47,975 nucleotides of DNA from a virus: the IMG/VR virus record IMGVR_UViG_3300029787_000087, positions 1 to 47,975 of that record. One strand, given 5' to 3'. The position numbers were made by a program, and so were the translations under genes. Shown here one piece after another: positions 32,862 through 39,484 of the stretch (positions are counted from its first letter, which is position 1; each line of letters starts with the position of its first letter). Below the pieces are notes generated by a model. It made no database searches. It was not told the origin of the DNA and saw only the letters and a program-made list of their open reading frames with translations.

Positions 32862-33158
32862 CTATTTTTTCTTTGAATTTTTTAGGACAGAGCCACCTTT
32901 TGATTTTCTTATCATAGATCCGCCTTTAGATTTTTTAATCATACTTCCCCCTTTTGATCTTTTCATAAGATTACCGCCTTTCGACATTTTTCTTATGGAA
33001 CCACCTTTTGACTTTTTCATAAGATTGCCACCTTTAGACATCTTACGAATAGAACCGCCTTTAGATTTTTTAAGCATACTACCGCCTTTAGACATCTTTC
33101 TTATAGAGCCGCCTTTAGACTTTTTTATTACTGAAAATCCTTTTGTATTTTTATACAT
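32862..33158 (-). CDS. basic protein of nine 9-residue SKGG repeats
   Basis: 98 residues that are almost entirely repeats. After MYKNTKGFSVIKK come nine 9-residue units starting at residues 14, 23, 32, 41, 50, 59, 68, 77 and 86, each of the form S-K-G-G-(S/N)-(I/M/L/V)-x-K/R-x, then SKKK. There are no acidic residues and about 35 Lys/Arg, so the net charge is strongly positive. It probably binds nucleic acid, polyanion or membrane; compaction of packaged DNA, an injected peptide or a membrane disruptor are options. The G-G core matches a motif in other proteins of this late region. It has GAGG before its ATG. Confidence 0.7.
   Translation of the reverse strand: MYKNTKGFSVIKKSKGGSIRKMSKGGSMLKKSKGGSIRKMSKGGNLMKKSKGGSIRKMSKGGNLMKRSKGGSMIKKSKGGSMIRKSKGGSVLKNSKKK
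32877..33119 (-). repeat. 27-bp tandem repeats encoding SKGG units
   Basis: Nine tandem 27-bp units of the repeat protein gene. The Lys-Gly-Gly codons differ between copies (several combinations of GGC and GGT are used), so the amino-acid pattern, not the DNA, has been conserved. Confidence 0.8.
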
Positions 33159-33167
33159 AATAACCTC

Positions 33168-33617
33168 TTACGAGATGGTAGTTACTTTTTTTCTATCAGG
33201 CATAATGTTACCACAACCTTTAGCAACGAAACCACCGTTTTTCATTTGTAGTTTATTTTGTTTGGCCATTGATTTTTCTATAGCCAAACCCCTCTTTTTT
33301 TCATAACTACTTAAAGAACCGTCTTTATCTAGATCGGCTTTACTTGGATTGTTAAGTTTCACAAAACCTCCGTTACTTAATTTATTTGATACATTTATCG
33401 GTTTACCTTTTCTATCTTTGTTAGGGTCTTTTGCTCTTTTTCTAGCAACTAACTTAGCTCTTTCTGCTTTAGATAAACTTTCAGCCTTACTTCTTGGCAA
33501 ACATTTAGGTTTGCCTTCAGCTTCTTTTCTACTACCGCAAGATCCCAAAATAGCACCATCTGATCCTATTCTAACCCAATCTTGATCTAACCAACTTTGT
33601 AGTTGTCCTTTTGCCAT
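33168..33617 (-). CDS. basic protein with EF-hand loop and two NGGFV motifs, 149 aa
   Basis: Starts MAKGQLQSWLDQDWVRIGSD and continues GSCGSRKEAEGKPKCLPRSK with KAESLSKAERAKLVARKRAK, a pattern I recall in small marine-phage proteins of unknown function. SNGGFVKL (81-88) and KNGGFVAKG (126-134) are copies of the glycine-pair motif. Between them DLDKDGSLSSYE (95-106) fits all positions of a canonical calcium-binding EF-hand loop (D-x-D-x-D-G-x-L-x-x-x-E). The protein is basic, with Cys27, Cys39 and Cys135. It could be a calcium-sensitive virion or injected protein. Context: four small basic proteins in a row. Confidence 0.6.
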   Translation of the reverse strand: MAKGQLQSWLDQDWVRIGSDGAILGSCGSRKEAEGKPKCLPRSKAESLSKAERAKLVARKRAKDPNKDRKGKPINVSNKLSNGGFVKLNNPSKADLDKDGSLSSYEKKRGLAIEKSMAKQNKLQMKNGGFVAKGCGNIMPDRKKVTTIS

Positions 33618-33618
33618 T

Positions 33619-33828
33619 TTATCTTGTTTTTTCTTTTAGAACTGCACCTTGCCCTCTAATAGAAACAAAGCCACCATTTCTTTTTTTTGATTTTTTAGCA
33701 TAATTTGGGTCTTTACAATATTTAGAAGCAGCTAAATTTGCATAAGCTGAAGGGTAAACATCAAATGTTCTTTTTGCCCAAGCTTTACCTTCAGGACATA
33801 TTTTGCCTTTTGATTTAGGTTTAGCCAT
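33619..33828 (-). CDS. small basic protein with GKICPEGKAWAKRTFDVYPS pattern, 69 aa
   Basis: Conserved-looking small phage protein: KGKICPEGKAWAKRTFDVYP at residues 7-26 and YANLAASKYCKDPNYAKKSK at 29-48, ending KRNGGFVSIRGQGAVLKEKT. Such proteins, which I associate with DUF5872, are found in marine phages with unknown role. It carries Cys11 and Cys38, is Lys/Arg-rich, and has the NGGFV motif at 51-55, as in its neighbour. It lies one base from the 149-residue gene, so the two are co-translated. Confidence 0.6.
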   Translation of the reverse strand: MAKPKSKGKICPEGKAWAKRTFDVYPSAYANLAASKYCKDPNYAKKSKKRNGGFVSIRGQGAVLKEKTR

Positions 33829-34107
33829 TTAACAATCCCAATCCTTTCTAGCCCAATAATTAGCACTACATCTATCGGTAGTACCTTTCATGCCTGCGCT
33901 TCTAGCACAGTAAGATTTTTTTCTAGCTTTATCATTTTTGTGCATACCTAAGTTTGCGTCTCCAAAAGTTATTCTTTTTACTCTTTTACTTTCGCTGCTG
34001 CATCCCATAACAAAAACTACTTTACGTTTTTTGCCATAACCAGGCTCTCCAGCTCGGAGAGCTCTTGGTTTATTGAGAGTTACTTTTTTACCTTTGTATT
34101 CAGCCAT
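33829..34107 (-). CDS. Cys/Lys-rich small protein, 92 aa
   Basis: N-terminus MAEYKGKKVTLNKPRALRAG, a strand KRKVVFVMGCSSESKRVKRI, then ITFGDANLGMHKNDKARKKS and YCARSAGMKGTTDRCSANYW ending ARKDWDC. It has four cysteines (36, 67, 80 and the C-terminal 92) and is very basic. The -FGD-x-N-x-x-M-x-x-x-x-x-x-ARKK(S)-(F/Y)-x-AR- pattern recurs in phage proteins as I recall, and its terminal Cys-rich part may bind a metal. Packed between the structural gene 34107-34508 and the DUF5872-like gene. Function unknown. Confidence 0.6.
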   Translation of the reverse strand: MAEYKGKKVTLNKPRALRAGEPGYGKKRKVVFVMGCSSESKRVKRITFGDANLGMHKNDKARKKSYCARSAGMKGTTDRCSANYWARKDWDC

Positions 34108-34508
34108 TAAAAGTTTTTATTCAAAACTAAGATAACTGAATAGGCATCACCACTAGAATGTCCAATTGTAGTAAAGTCTATATCTCCAGTTACTCCTGAA
34201 CCAGCATTATTAGGTATGCCAGAAAACTGGTCAAAATACTCATCACCAGAACTATCAGGAGCTAAGGTTACTGCTAAAACATTTGTGGTTGCATCAAACT
34301 CAATATCAACACCCATGCCTCTACAAAACCAGTGTATTCTAGCTATAGATACACTTGTGCAAGCTTTACCTTCATTGTTAGAAGACAGTGCTGATACATC
34401 AACCTTTTTAACAGAAGATTCCCCTGTTCCATCAGATTCATTAGTAAACTTTAATACAGCTACTCTTTGACCATCCTGAATAGTTTGTGAGGTTACTGTG
34501 TCTGCCAT
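34107..34508 (-). CDS. structural protein candidate, 133 aa
   Basis: Ser/Thr/Asp-rich beta protein: QTIQDGQRVAVLKFTNESDG (residues 8-27), then KVDVSALSSNNEGKACTSVS and DIEFDATTNVLAVTLAPDSS, ending GDAYSVILVLNKNF. The motif DG-x-R-x-A-V-L-K-(F/L)-T-N-x-S-D-G-(T/S)-G-E is recognisable from small marine-phage virion proteins. It is probably a head or tail accessory protein. Its ATG has AAGGAG upstream and its end overlaps the Cys/Lys-rich gene's ATG. Confidence 0.6.
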   Translation of the reverse strand: MADTVTSQTIQDGQRVAVLKFTNESDGTGESSVKKVDVSALSSNNEGKACTSVSIARIHWFCRGMGVDIEFDATTNVLAVTLAPDSSGDEYFDQFSGIPNNAGSGVTGDIDFTTIGHSSGDAYSVILVLNKNF

Positions 34509-34518
34509 AATTTACTCC

Positions 34519-35067
34519 TTACGCTATTTGAACGTATTCAATAATAAACGTAAATTCACCAGCAGTTGTTGCATCTACTGTGTTAGTAATATTACAGAAA
34601 ATTGTTCTTTCAGCAGATGTGTACTGAACGGAAGCTGGTGCTGTAGTTGCGTCTTGTGTTTGTAGCACAAGTGAAGTTACAGTAACATTTCCAACCACTA
34701 CCGTAGTACCACCATCTAATATTTCATCAGTTTGTGCTGCAACAATTTGAGCTCCTGAACTGGTTGTACCTACTTCATAACCAATATCACCAGTACCTAT
34801 AACAGGTGCTGTATTACAAAATATTTTTATATCAGTAATGATTGTGTTAGCTGGTTGCGTAAACTGACCAATAGTAGGTGAATCACCCGCAGTTGTGTTT
34901 ACAGTTACTCCAGTTGCAAAACCAACGTGCTTTACAAATTTATTTGTAACAATACCCGTTGATGCAATATTTACAACATCAGTTTCTGCTCCTGTTGTTG
35001 CATTTTTTGATATGACCTTAAACCCATTTTCGGATCTGACTGGTCCACTAAAAGTCGAATTTGCCAT
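34519..35067 (-). CDS. structural protein candidate, 182 aa
   Basis: Starts MANSTFSGPVRSENGFKVIS, the S-G-P-V-R-S-E-x-G-F beginning seen in phage head decoration or fibre proteins, then a Thr/Val/Gly-rich beta body (VGFATGVTVNTTAGDSPTIG; TIITDIKIFCNTAPVIGTGD) ending TFIIEYVQIA. Soluble, two Cys. Its leader at 35070-35129 contains two hairpins, one masking part of the ribosome site, so its translation may be regulated. A capsid decoration or trimeric surface protein is likely, by context after the capsid and DUF1289 genes. Confidence 0.6.
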   Translation of the reverse strand: MANSTFSGPVRSENGFKVISKNATTGAETDVVNIASTGIVTNKFVKHVGFATGVTVNTTAGDSPTIGQFTQPANTIITDIKIFCNTAPVIGTGDIGYEVGTTSSGAQIVAAQTDEILDGGTTVVVGNVTVTSLVLQTQDATTAPASVQYTSAERTIFCNITNTVDATTAGEFTFIIEYVQIA

Positions 35068-35069
35068 AA

Positions 35070-35129
35070 TTTCCTCCGTTGGAAATCGTCTTTATCATCT
35101 CGGCTTGTCTGCTAGGTCAGTTGATAAAG
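35070..35129 (-). promoter_or_regulatory. structured leader of the 182-aa structural gene
   Basis: On the coding strand, CTTTATCA pairs with TGATAAAG (35122-35129 with 35090-35097, 24-base loop). A second hairpin, TTTCC-AACGGA-GGAAA (35085 to 35070), holds part of the AACGGAGGAAA ribosome-binding site three bases before the ATG. It may delay or reduce translation; it is weak (five pairs), so only a possibility. Confidence 0.35.
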
Positions 35130-35160
35130 ATATTAAAATTACCCTAGAATTAAAATATTA

Positions 35161-35577
35161 CTATACTGCTTCTTGCGTAGCAATAGGTAGTTTTTCTTTT
35201 GCTTTAAGAACTAGTTGATGGGCCTCAAAAAGAGCTTCATAAGACTCTTTAATAGCTGGATCTTTACCATAAAGGTTAGTTAAATCTTCTGAAATCATTT
35301 CAATTAAGCATCTAGTCGTTAGTAGTCTTCCCCTCATATCTTCAAGTTTATTTTCCATAGTCATTTCCCTGTATCTGCGTTTTTGTTTGATGTCAAATTT
35401 AAGCCAATTTTGAATATTTATTAGCTTTTTTTGAGTTTCTGTATATTGACACCAATCACGAATCTGTTCAACAGATCTTCCGCATCCTTGGCAAATTTTA
35501 TCAAATGGAATTACCGAAGTGGTACAACTACCTATACAAGGCGTTTCAGATAGACTATTTGGTTCGTGTAACCTCAT
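35161..35577 (-). CDS. DUF1289-like zinc/iron-binding N-domain fused to helical tail
   Basis: The N-terminal 55 residues fit DUF1289: PCIGSCTTSVIPFDKICQGC (13-32) then GRSVEQIRDWCQYTETQKKL (33-52), that is C-x3-C-(10)-C-x2-CGR followed by the W-x-x-(M/Y)-(T/S)-(D/E) part. Four cysteines (14, 18, 29, 32) could bind a metal or iron-sulphur. In bacteria this domain is a short stand-alone protein. Here it is followed by a mainly helical, charged C-terminal 85 residues with RYREMTMENKLEDMRGRLLT. It lies just downstream of the capsid gene's terminator. Function unknown, perhaps assembly or host interaction. Confidence 0.65.
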   Translation of the reverse strand: MRLHEPNSLSETPCIGSCTTSVIPFDKICQGCGRSVEQIRDWCQYTETQKKLINIQNWLKFDIKQKRRYREMTMENKLEDMRGRLLTTRCLIEMISEDLTNLYGKDPAIKESYEALFEAHQLVLKAKEKLPIATQEAV

Positions 35578-35623
35578 ATTTATATCCTTAGTTACAGGCA
35601 GTATATTATAAGTTACAAATAAA

Positions 35624-35649
35624 AGAAAGGGGTCCGAAGACCCCTTTCT
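35624..35649 (-). terminator. strong intrinsic terminator after the capsid gene
   Basis: On the transcribed (minus) strand an 11-bp perfect stem AGAAAGGGGTC / GACCCCTTTCT is closed by a C-UUCG-G tetraloop and followed by TTTTATTTG. It lies 13 bases beyond the capsid gene stop. It should cut down transcription of genes beyond, making the capsid the most abundant distal product of its unit. Downstream genes then need read-through or another promoter. Confidence 0.9.
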
Positions 35650-35662
35650 GAGATGTTATGAA

Positions 35663-36568
35663 TTAAGCTCCCTGAGAACCGTCAACACATCTCCAGTTAG
35701 AGAATCCAAATGAATATCTCTCTCTGGCTTTGTATCTCATGTTTCCAGTGTCAAAATCCCCTTCTAAAGAAGTTTGCATAGGTGATCTAACAAACATTTT
35801 AAAACCATCAGGTACATCAGTTTTTAAGAAGTAAGCATCCGAATCAGTTAAGTAGTGATTTACTACATAACCTTGAGGAAGCATACCTTGATTTCTAACT
35901 GAGTTGATGTCGTTGTCAGAAGTTCCTACTCTACCTGGAGTATTCATTAATCTATCAGCCACAAATTGAAGTTGTGGTGGAACGATTAATTTAGTTCCTT
36001 GTAAAGCAATTGCAAGTCCACGATCATCTGTCTGAGTAGAGATTCTAATTAGTGCATCTTCTAATGAAGTTTCATTAAGATCTGCAAAAGTAGTAGCTCT
36101 ATTCTGAGCAGTTCCTGAAGATAATGGGTGATCAGTAGCGATTAAAGGCTTACCATCTCCACCATTAAAGCTTGTAGAAAAAGCGTTATTTAGAATATTA
36201 GCCGCTTTGATCTGCTTAGTGTTAGCCATACTTCTAGCAAGTGCTTTAGTATATCTAGAACCAAGACGGTCATAGAGGTTATCTTCTACTGCTTCTTCTG
36301 TTAAAGCAAAAGCAAGAGCTACGGTTTCGTGTTCATAACGAGCCGTAAATCCTTCTGTTGCATTATCAAAGCTTACTCCAGCTCCTTCAGCTTTCGTAGG
36401 TGCATTACCAAAACCAACGATCATTACTTCTTCTTCAAAAGCTCTATCTGAAGTTTGCTCTTCAAAGATTTCTGCGTGTTCGTTGTCATATCTGCTGTAC
36501 TCCATACCAAAAAGGGCATTTAGTCCAGGCTCTAACTCTTTAGCGAGTTGCGCTCTATTTATAGCCAT
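35663..36568 (-). CDS. major capsid protein, Mu gpT/HK97-fold type
   Basis: Main shell protein. The length (301 aa) and sequence fit Mu gpT-like capsid proteins: MAINRAQLAKELEPGLNALF, then the dense glutamate stretch EIFEEQTSDRAFEEEVMIVG, HETVALAFALTEEAVEDNLY, a central KPLIATDHPLSSGTAQNRAT and a C-terminal ARERYSFGFSNWRCVDGSQG. No long N-terminal scaffold domain is seen; a separate scaffold gene lies at 37680-38615. A strong terminator follows. Upstream genes 36571-37140 and 37174-37674 are likely decoration and head-associated proteins. Confidence 0.88.
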   Translation of the reverse strand: MAINRAQLAKELEPGLNALFGMEYSRYDNEHAEIFEEQTSDRAFEEEVMIVGFGNAPTKAEGAGVSFDNATEGFTARYEHETVALAFALTEEAVEDNLYDRLGSRYTKALARSMANTKQIKAANILNNAFSTSFNGGDGKPLIATDHPLSSGTAQNRATTFADLNETSLEDALIRISTQTDDRGLAIALQGTKLIVPPQLQFVADRLMNTPGRVGTSDNDINSVRNQGMLPQGYVVNHYLTDSDAYFLKTDVPDGFKMFVRSPMQTSLEGDFDTGNMRYKARERYSFGFSNWRCVDGSQGA

Positions 36569-36570
36569 GA

Positions 36571-37140
36571 TTAAACTCCTGTAGTAGTAGTGTATTGGTG
36601 TTCGTTAATTTTAACGATCACGTTTACGTTAGCAGAACCCCTTTCGTTGTTTTCAGGATCTCTAGAAAAGCCTATGATTCTGAAATTTTCAGCAGCAGAT
36701 GTTGCTCCTGAATCAACTTCAGCTTTTGATTGGCCAGTAATAGTAGAACCAGCTGTGTAAGCTAAATCTACATTAGCGCCAACAGCAGCTAAAGCAAGGG
36801 AACCAGTACATTGTACTTCGTAGAGATTGTTTGGATCATCTTCTACAAAAGCAACTATTGTACTTGTTGAAGTTTGACCAGTCGGGAAAAACGATTTAAA
36901 AGTCACGTTACCCGCAGAGTCGCTAAATTGACACCCTCTAAAAATTCCTAAGATTGGTTGCTCACTTGCCGCATCATGGACAAGAATAGTACCAGCCGCA
37001 GTCATTCTTACAGGATCTCCTGAGAAAATACTTCCAGTTGCGCCTGAAGCAATTTCGTATTCGGTAGTTCCGTTGTTTTGAACACTCGAACCTAATTTGC
37101 CTACAAGCTTAAAACCGAAAGGTGCATCTTTATTAGCCAT
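36571..37140 (-). CDS. head-associated protein, 189 aa
   Basis: Starts MANKDAPFGFKLVGKLGSSV, a beginning I know from proteins encoded just before marine-phage capsid genes. It then carries a beta-rich Thr/Ser/Ala sequence (TGSIFSGDPVRMTAAGTILV; PILGIFRGCQFSDSAGNVTF; TSTIVAFVEDDPNNLYEVQC) and ends NVIVKINEHQYTTTTGV. This fits a capsid decoration or auxiliary head protein. It precedes the capsid gene by two bases, implying matched production. Confidence 0.65.
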   Translation of the reverse strand: MANKDAPFGFKLVGKLGSSVQNNGTTEYEIASGATGSIFSGDPVRMTAAGTILVHDAASEQPILGIFRGCQFSDSAGNVTFKSFFPTGQTSTSTIVAFVEDDPNNLYEVQCTGSLALAAVGANVDLAYTAGSTITGQSKAEVDSGATSAAENFRIIGFSRDPENNERGSANVNVIVKINEHQYTTTTGV

Positions 37141-37173
37141 TTTATTTCCTTTATTTTAAGTTTGTATTAAGTG

Positions 37174-37674
37174 TCACTCCCTTTTGCCACCGCCAAAAGT
37201 TACGCTTGAAGTCCTTCTCGGTCTTTCGATTGGAGAACGACTATCAGATTCCTTCATAAGATCATTATCGACAGCAGATTGCATTTCTGCAGCTCTTTTA
37301 TTGAAATAATCATTTCTTTCCTGTCTTGTCTCTAAAGGTATCTTAGCTAACAACAACCCTCCTACTGATACAACACCTGCGTGTTTTCCGTCTTGTATAG
37401 TTGGTAACTGAAAATCTCCTATCTCTTCTGAACGAACAAGCTCAAAGCCTTCTCTCAGACGAGACATTATATTTTTGTTATCAGGACTATTTAAGACCTC
37501 TGCACGAATCCATCTGTAAGCATAGCCTTCAGGTGGTTCTGGCGTTTCTAACATTGTTGGTGGTTGCCAAGGTTTGCGAGATTCTTGGGACTCTCGAGTG
37601 TCCGCAGAACGATCAGTTCTGTTACTAAAATTCTGTTCAACATCCTTCTCTATTTTTGTTTTTTTATTTGTCAT
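37174..37674 (-). CDS. head-region protein, 166 aa
   Basis: A charged, polar N-terminus (TRSADTRES... type, Lys/Arg/Asp-rich), then EPPEGYAYRWIRAEVLNSPD (residues 47-66) and NKNIMSRLREGFELVRSEEI, with a conserved-looking GVVSVGGLLLAKIPLETRQE and a final Ser/Arg-rich SPIERPRRTSSVTFGGGK. The P-E-G-Y-x-Y-R-W-(I/V)-R-x-E block is frequent in marine-phage proteins between scaffold and capsid genes, as far as I recall. Function unknown, possibly a head-completion or minor capsid factor. Located between scaffold and decoration genes. Confidence 0.6.
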   Translation of the reverse strand: MTNKKTKIEKDVEQNFSNRTDRSADTRESQESRKPWQPPTMLETPEPPEGYAYRWIRAEVLNSPDNKNIMSRLREGFELVRSEEIGDFQLPTIQDGKHAGVVSVGGLLLAKIPLETRQERNDYFNKRAAEMQSAVDNDLMKESDSRSPIERPRRTSSVTFGGGKRE

Positions 37675-37679
37675 TTAGT

Positions 37680-38615
37680 TTACCTTTTTACAAATTTTGC
37701 GTACTCAGTAAGCGGTACATTTAATTTTTTAGCCATTTGGACTTCTGATGGAGTCAACTTTACTTGTCTCTTACCAGATGTGCTTGAGTCCGCTCTAGCT
37801 GCTGATGCCACTCGCTGTTGTGGTTTTTCTGCTACATTTGAACTATCTTCAAACTTATGCGGAAACTCCACTCTCATACGTTTATCAACCTCAGTATAAT
37901 ACTCATCTGTGCGAGGATCAAACCCTTCTTGCTTTAATTGTTTATCAATTGTAAAAGCACCCATAGTCATTATCTGATCATTTCCAAACCATTCGTTCTT
38001 ATCTGCCCAAGCTTGGGTTTTAGGATCTATTTGGTTTGGTGGTGGATTAGTCGCATTATTCAAAGTATTTTGAAAATTTTGTTCTTCTTTTTGAGCATTT
38101 TGATACTCAAGTTCTTTTTTCTGCGTATCTATTTTATTCTCTTCTACAGCTATTTTTGCCAAAATGTCAGTAGCTTTTGCAACTTTTTCAAAATCTTGAT
38201 TAGCTTGTGCTTCTGTCAAAGCTTTAGTAGCTTGTACTCTTTGAGAACTTAATCGGCTTTCTGCTTCAGTTAAATAATTTTTTTCTGTAACTTCTTTAGA
38301 ACCTCTTAATTTTTTATTTTCTTCTTGAATTTGTTGAGCATAATTCAAAGCAGAATCCTTTGCTCTTTCTTCTTCACGAAGTTTTCTAGTTAAATTATTT
38401 ATTCTTTTTTGAACTTTAGAAGAATACTCCTCTAACTCTTCTTCTTCGCCAACAGATTCTGTCGCAGTTTCTGTTGTTTCTGTTGTTTCTGTTTCTTCTG
38501 TATTAACAGATTCAGCATTATCAACTTCTTCTGGTGTAGGTGTTGGTGTATCAAGTTCTACTATCTCAACTCCCTCTACCTCTTCTACTATCGACTCTTT
38601 TGCTTCTTCACTCAT
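37680..38615 (-). CDS. capsid scaffold protein
   Basis: 311 residues with the classic scaffold look. A very acidic Glu/Thr-rich N-terminal 70 residues are followed by a long coiled-coil region (about 70-190; KVQKRINNLTRKLREEERAK, QEENKKLRGSKEVTEKNYLT) and a basic C-terminal tail that would bind capsid protein (KRQVKLTPSEVQMAKKLNVP and on to KFVKR). It is adjacent to the capsid cluster. No protease is seen nearby, so scaffold exit rather than cleavage is expected. Confidence 0.8.
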   Translation of the reverse strand: MSEEAKESIVEEVEGVEIVELDTPTPTPEEVDNAESVNTEETETTETTETATESVGEEEELEEYSSKVQKRINNLTRKLREEERAKDSALNYAQQIQEENKKLRGSKEVTEKNYLTEAESRLSSQRVQATKALTEAQANQDFEKVAKATDILAKIAVEENKIDTQKKELEYQNAQKEEQNFQNTLNNATNPPPNQIDPKTQAWADKNEWFGNDQIMTMGAFTIDKQLKQEGFDPRTDEYYTEVDKRMRVEFPHKFEDSSNVAEKPQQRVASAARADSSTSGKRQVKLTPSEVQMAKKLNVPLTEYAKFVKR

Positions 38616-38623
38616 TTTTGCTC

Positions 38624-39106
38624 CTATACTGCAATAATATCGTTTGGATCTTTTATGGTGGCTAAGACTTCATCATCATTTATTAGACGACACTCTGCAT
38701 CATCTCCTAATCTGAATCTTGCACCAGCATATCTGCCAATCAATACCCATTGTTTTTCTTGACACCAAGGGGTGTCGCCAAACTTTTTAAAATCGTTATA
38801 ACAACCGTTACCCATCTTAACAACATAGGCACAAACGGAAGCTAAAGTTTCTCTTTCTATATGACTTTTTACTAAATGAATACCACCAGAAGATACTCCA
38901 GTACCTGCATAAGGTAAAACTAATATTCTATAACCTTGTGGTTGTGGCATACGATCAATTAAACTTTGATCTAAAAGTGTGGGGTCTAAAACTCTTTTTT
39001 CTTCTGGCACATAAGTTTCATCCAAAGCCTCGCCAGTTTCTTTATTTTGTTCTTCTATTTCTTTGGCTATGTGGTCAGGGACCACTACTTGATTCTTCGT
39101 CTTCAT
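38624..39106 (-). CDS. GroES-like co-chaperonin (Cpn10)
   Basis: Phage-encoded partner for the host GroEL chaperonin. The C-terminal 105 residues fit Cpn10: GYRILVLPYAGTG (about 57-69), a Gly/Ser-rich mobile-loop region VSSGGIHLVK that in GroES contacts GroEL, SVCAYVVKMGNGCYND, VLIGRYAGARFRLGDDAECR and a final DDEVLATIKDPNDIIA. An unrelated acidic N-terminal extension of about 50 residues precedes it. T4 gp31 is the classic example, needed to fold its capsid protein. Position next to scaffold and capsid genes fits that. I use ATG 39106; a TTG one codon earlier is also possible. Confidence 0.8.
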   Translation of the reverse strand: MKTKNQVVVPDHIAKEIEEQNKETGEALDETYVPEEKRVLDPTLLDQSLIDRMPQPQGYRILVLPYAGTGVSSGGIHLVKSHIERETLASVCAYVVKMGNGCYNDFKKFGDTPWCQEKQWVLIGRYAGARFRLGDDAECRLINDDEVLATIKDPNDIIAV

Positions 39107-39287
39107 CAATATATTTCCCTAGCAGTTCTCTAAATATATTTTCTGCGTCAGCCAGAGAACTGTAACGGCCTCGCAAAAATTCGTATTGATCCATGCCCTT
39201 TACTCCAGCCAGCATTTGATCAACTACGTCCTGTCTTCTATCTTCAAGAGCTTTTATATATTTGTCTCTTAAATTGATAGCTGACAT
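39075..39287 (-). CDS. small helical protein, 70 aa
   Basis: Family not recognised. Helical and charged: MSAINLRDKYIKALEDRRQD, then QMLAGVKGMDQYEFLRGRYS and an acidic end EDEESSSGP. Such small helical proteins beside portal or scaffold genes are common. Its end overlaps the co-chaperonin start by 32 bases and its ATG overlaps the stop of the 53-residue ORF. Possibly a portal or head-assembly helper. Confidence 0.55.
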   Translation of the reverse strand: MSAINLRDKYIKALEDRRQDVVDQMLAGVKGMDQYEFLRGRYSSLADAENIFRELLGKYIDEDEESSSGP

Positions 39288-39448
39288 TAACTAACGCCAG
39301 AAAACTTAGTACCGAACTCAGCGATACCTACTCCTCTCGCTTTTCCTTTGCCCATACCTGGAGTGGGTTTAGTATTTGCTGCAACGCTTTGTACGTCTTT
39401 AGTTTTTACTGTACCTTTTCCTTGATAAGTGAATTTGTTTTTATTCAT
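39287..39448 (-). CDS. small basic protein, 53 aa
   Basis: ATG 39446-39448 to TAA 39287-39289, the stop overlapping the next ATG (TAATG). Sequence MNKNKFTYQGKGTVKTKDVQ, then TPGMGKGKARGVGIAEFGTK and FSGVS: basic, Gly-rich, probably disordered. Conserved-looking GKGKARG segment may bind nucleic acid or assist assembly. Small size but good coupling supports it as a gene. Confidence 0.5.
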   Translation of the reverse strand: MNKNKFTYQGKGTVKTKDVQSVAANTKPTPGMGKGKARGVGIAEFGTKFSGVS

Positions 39449-39484
39449 GTGAGTATAATCGACTAAAATTAAAAAATTTGCAAG

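Noticed and set aside
32995-33306. A 103-codon rightward ORF with repeats (PPLDFF/ILPPLDI).
   Set aside because: It is the complement of the SKGG repeat gene and has no ribosome site.
35603-35610. A perfect TATAAT on the minus strand between the capsid terminator and the DUF1289 gene.
   Set aside because: No acceptable -35 element lies 16-18 bases upstream; it overlaps the terminator's tail. Kept only as a possibility in the terminator finding.
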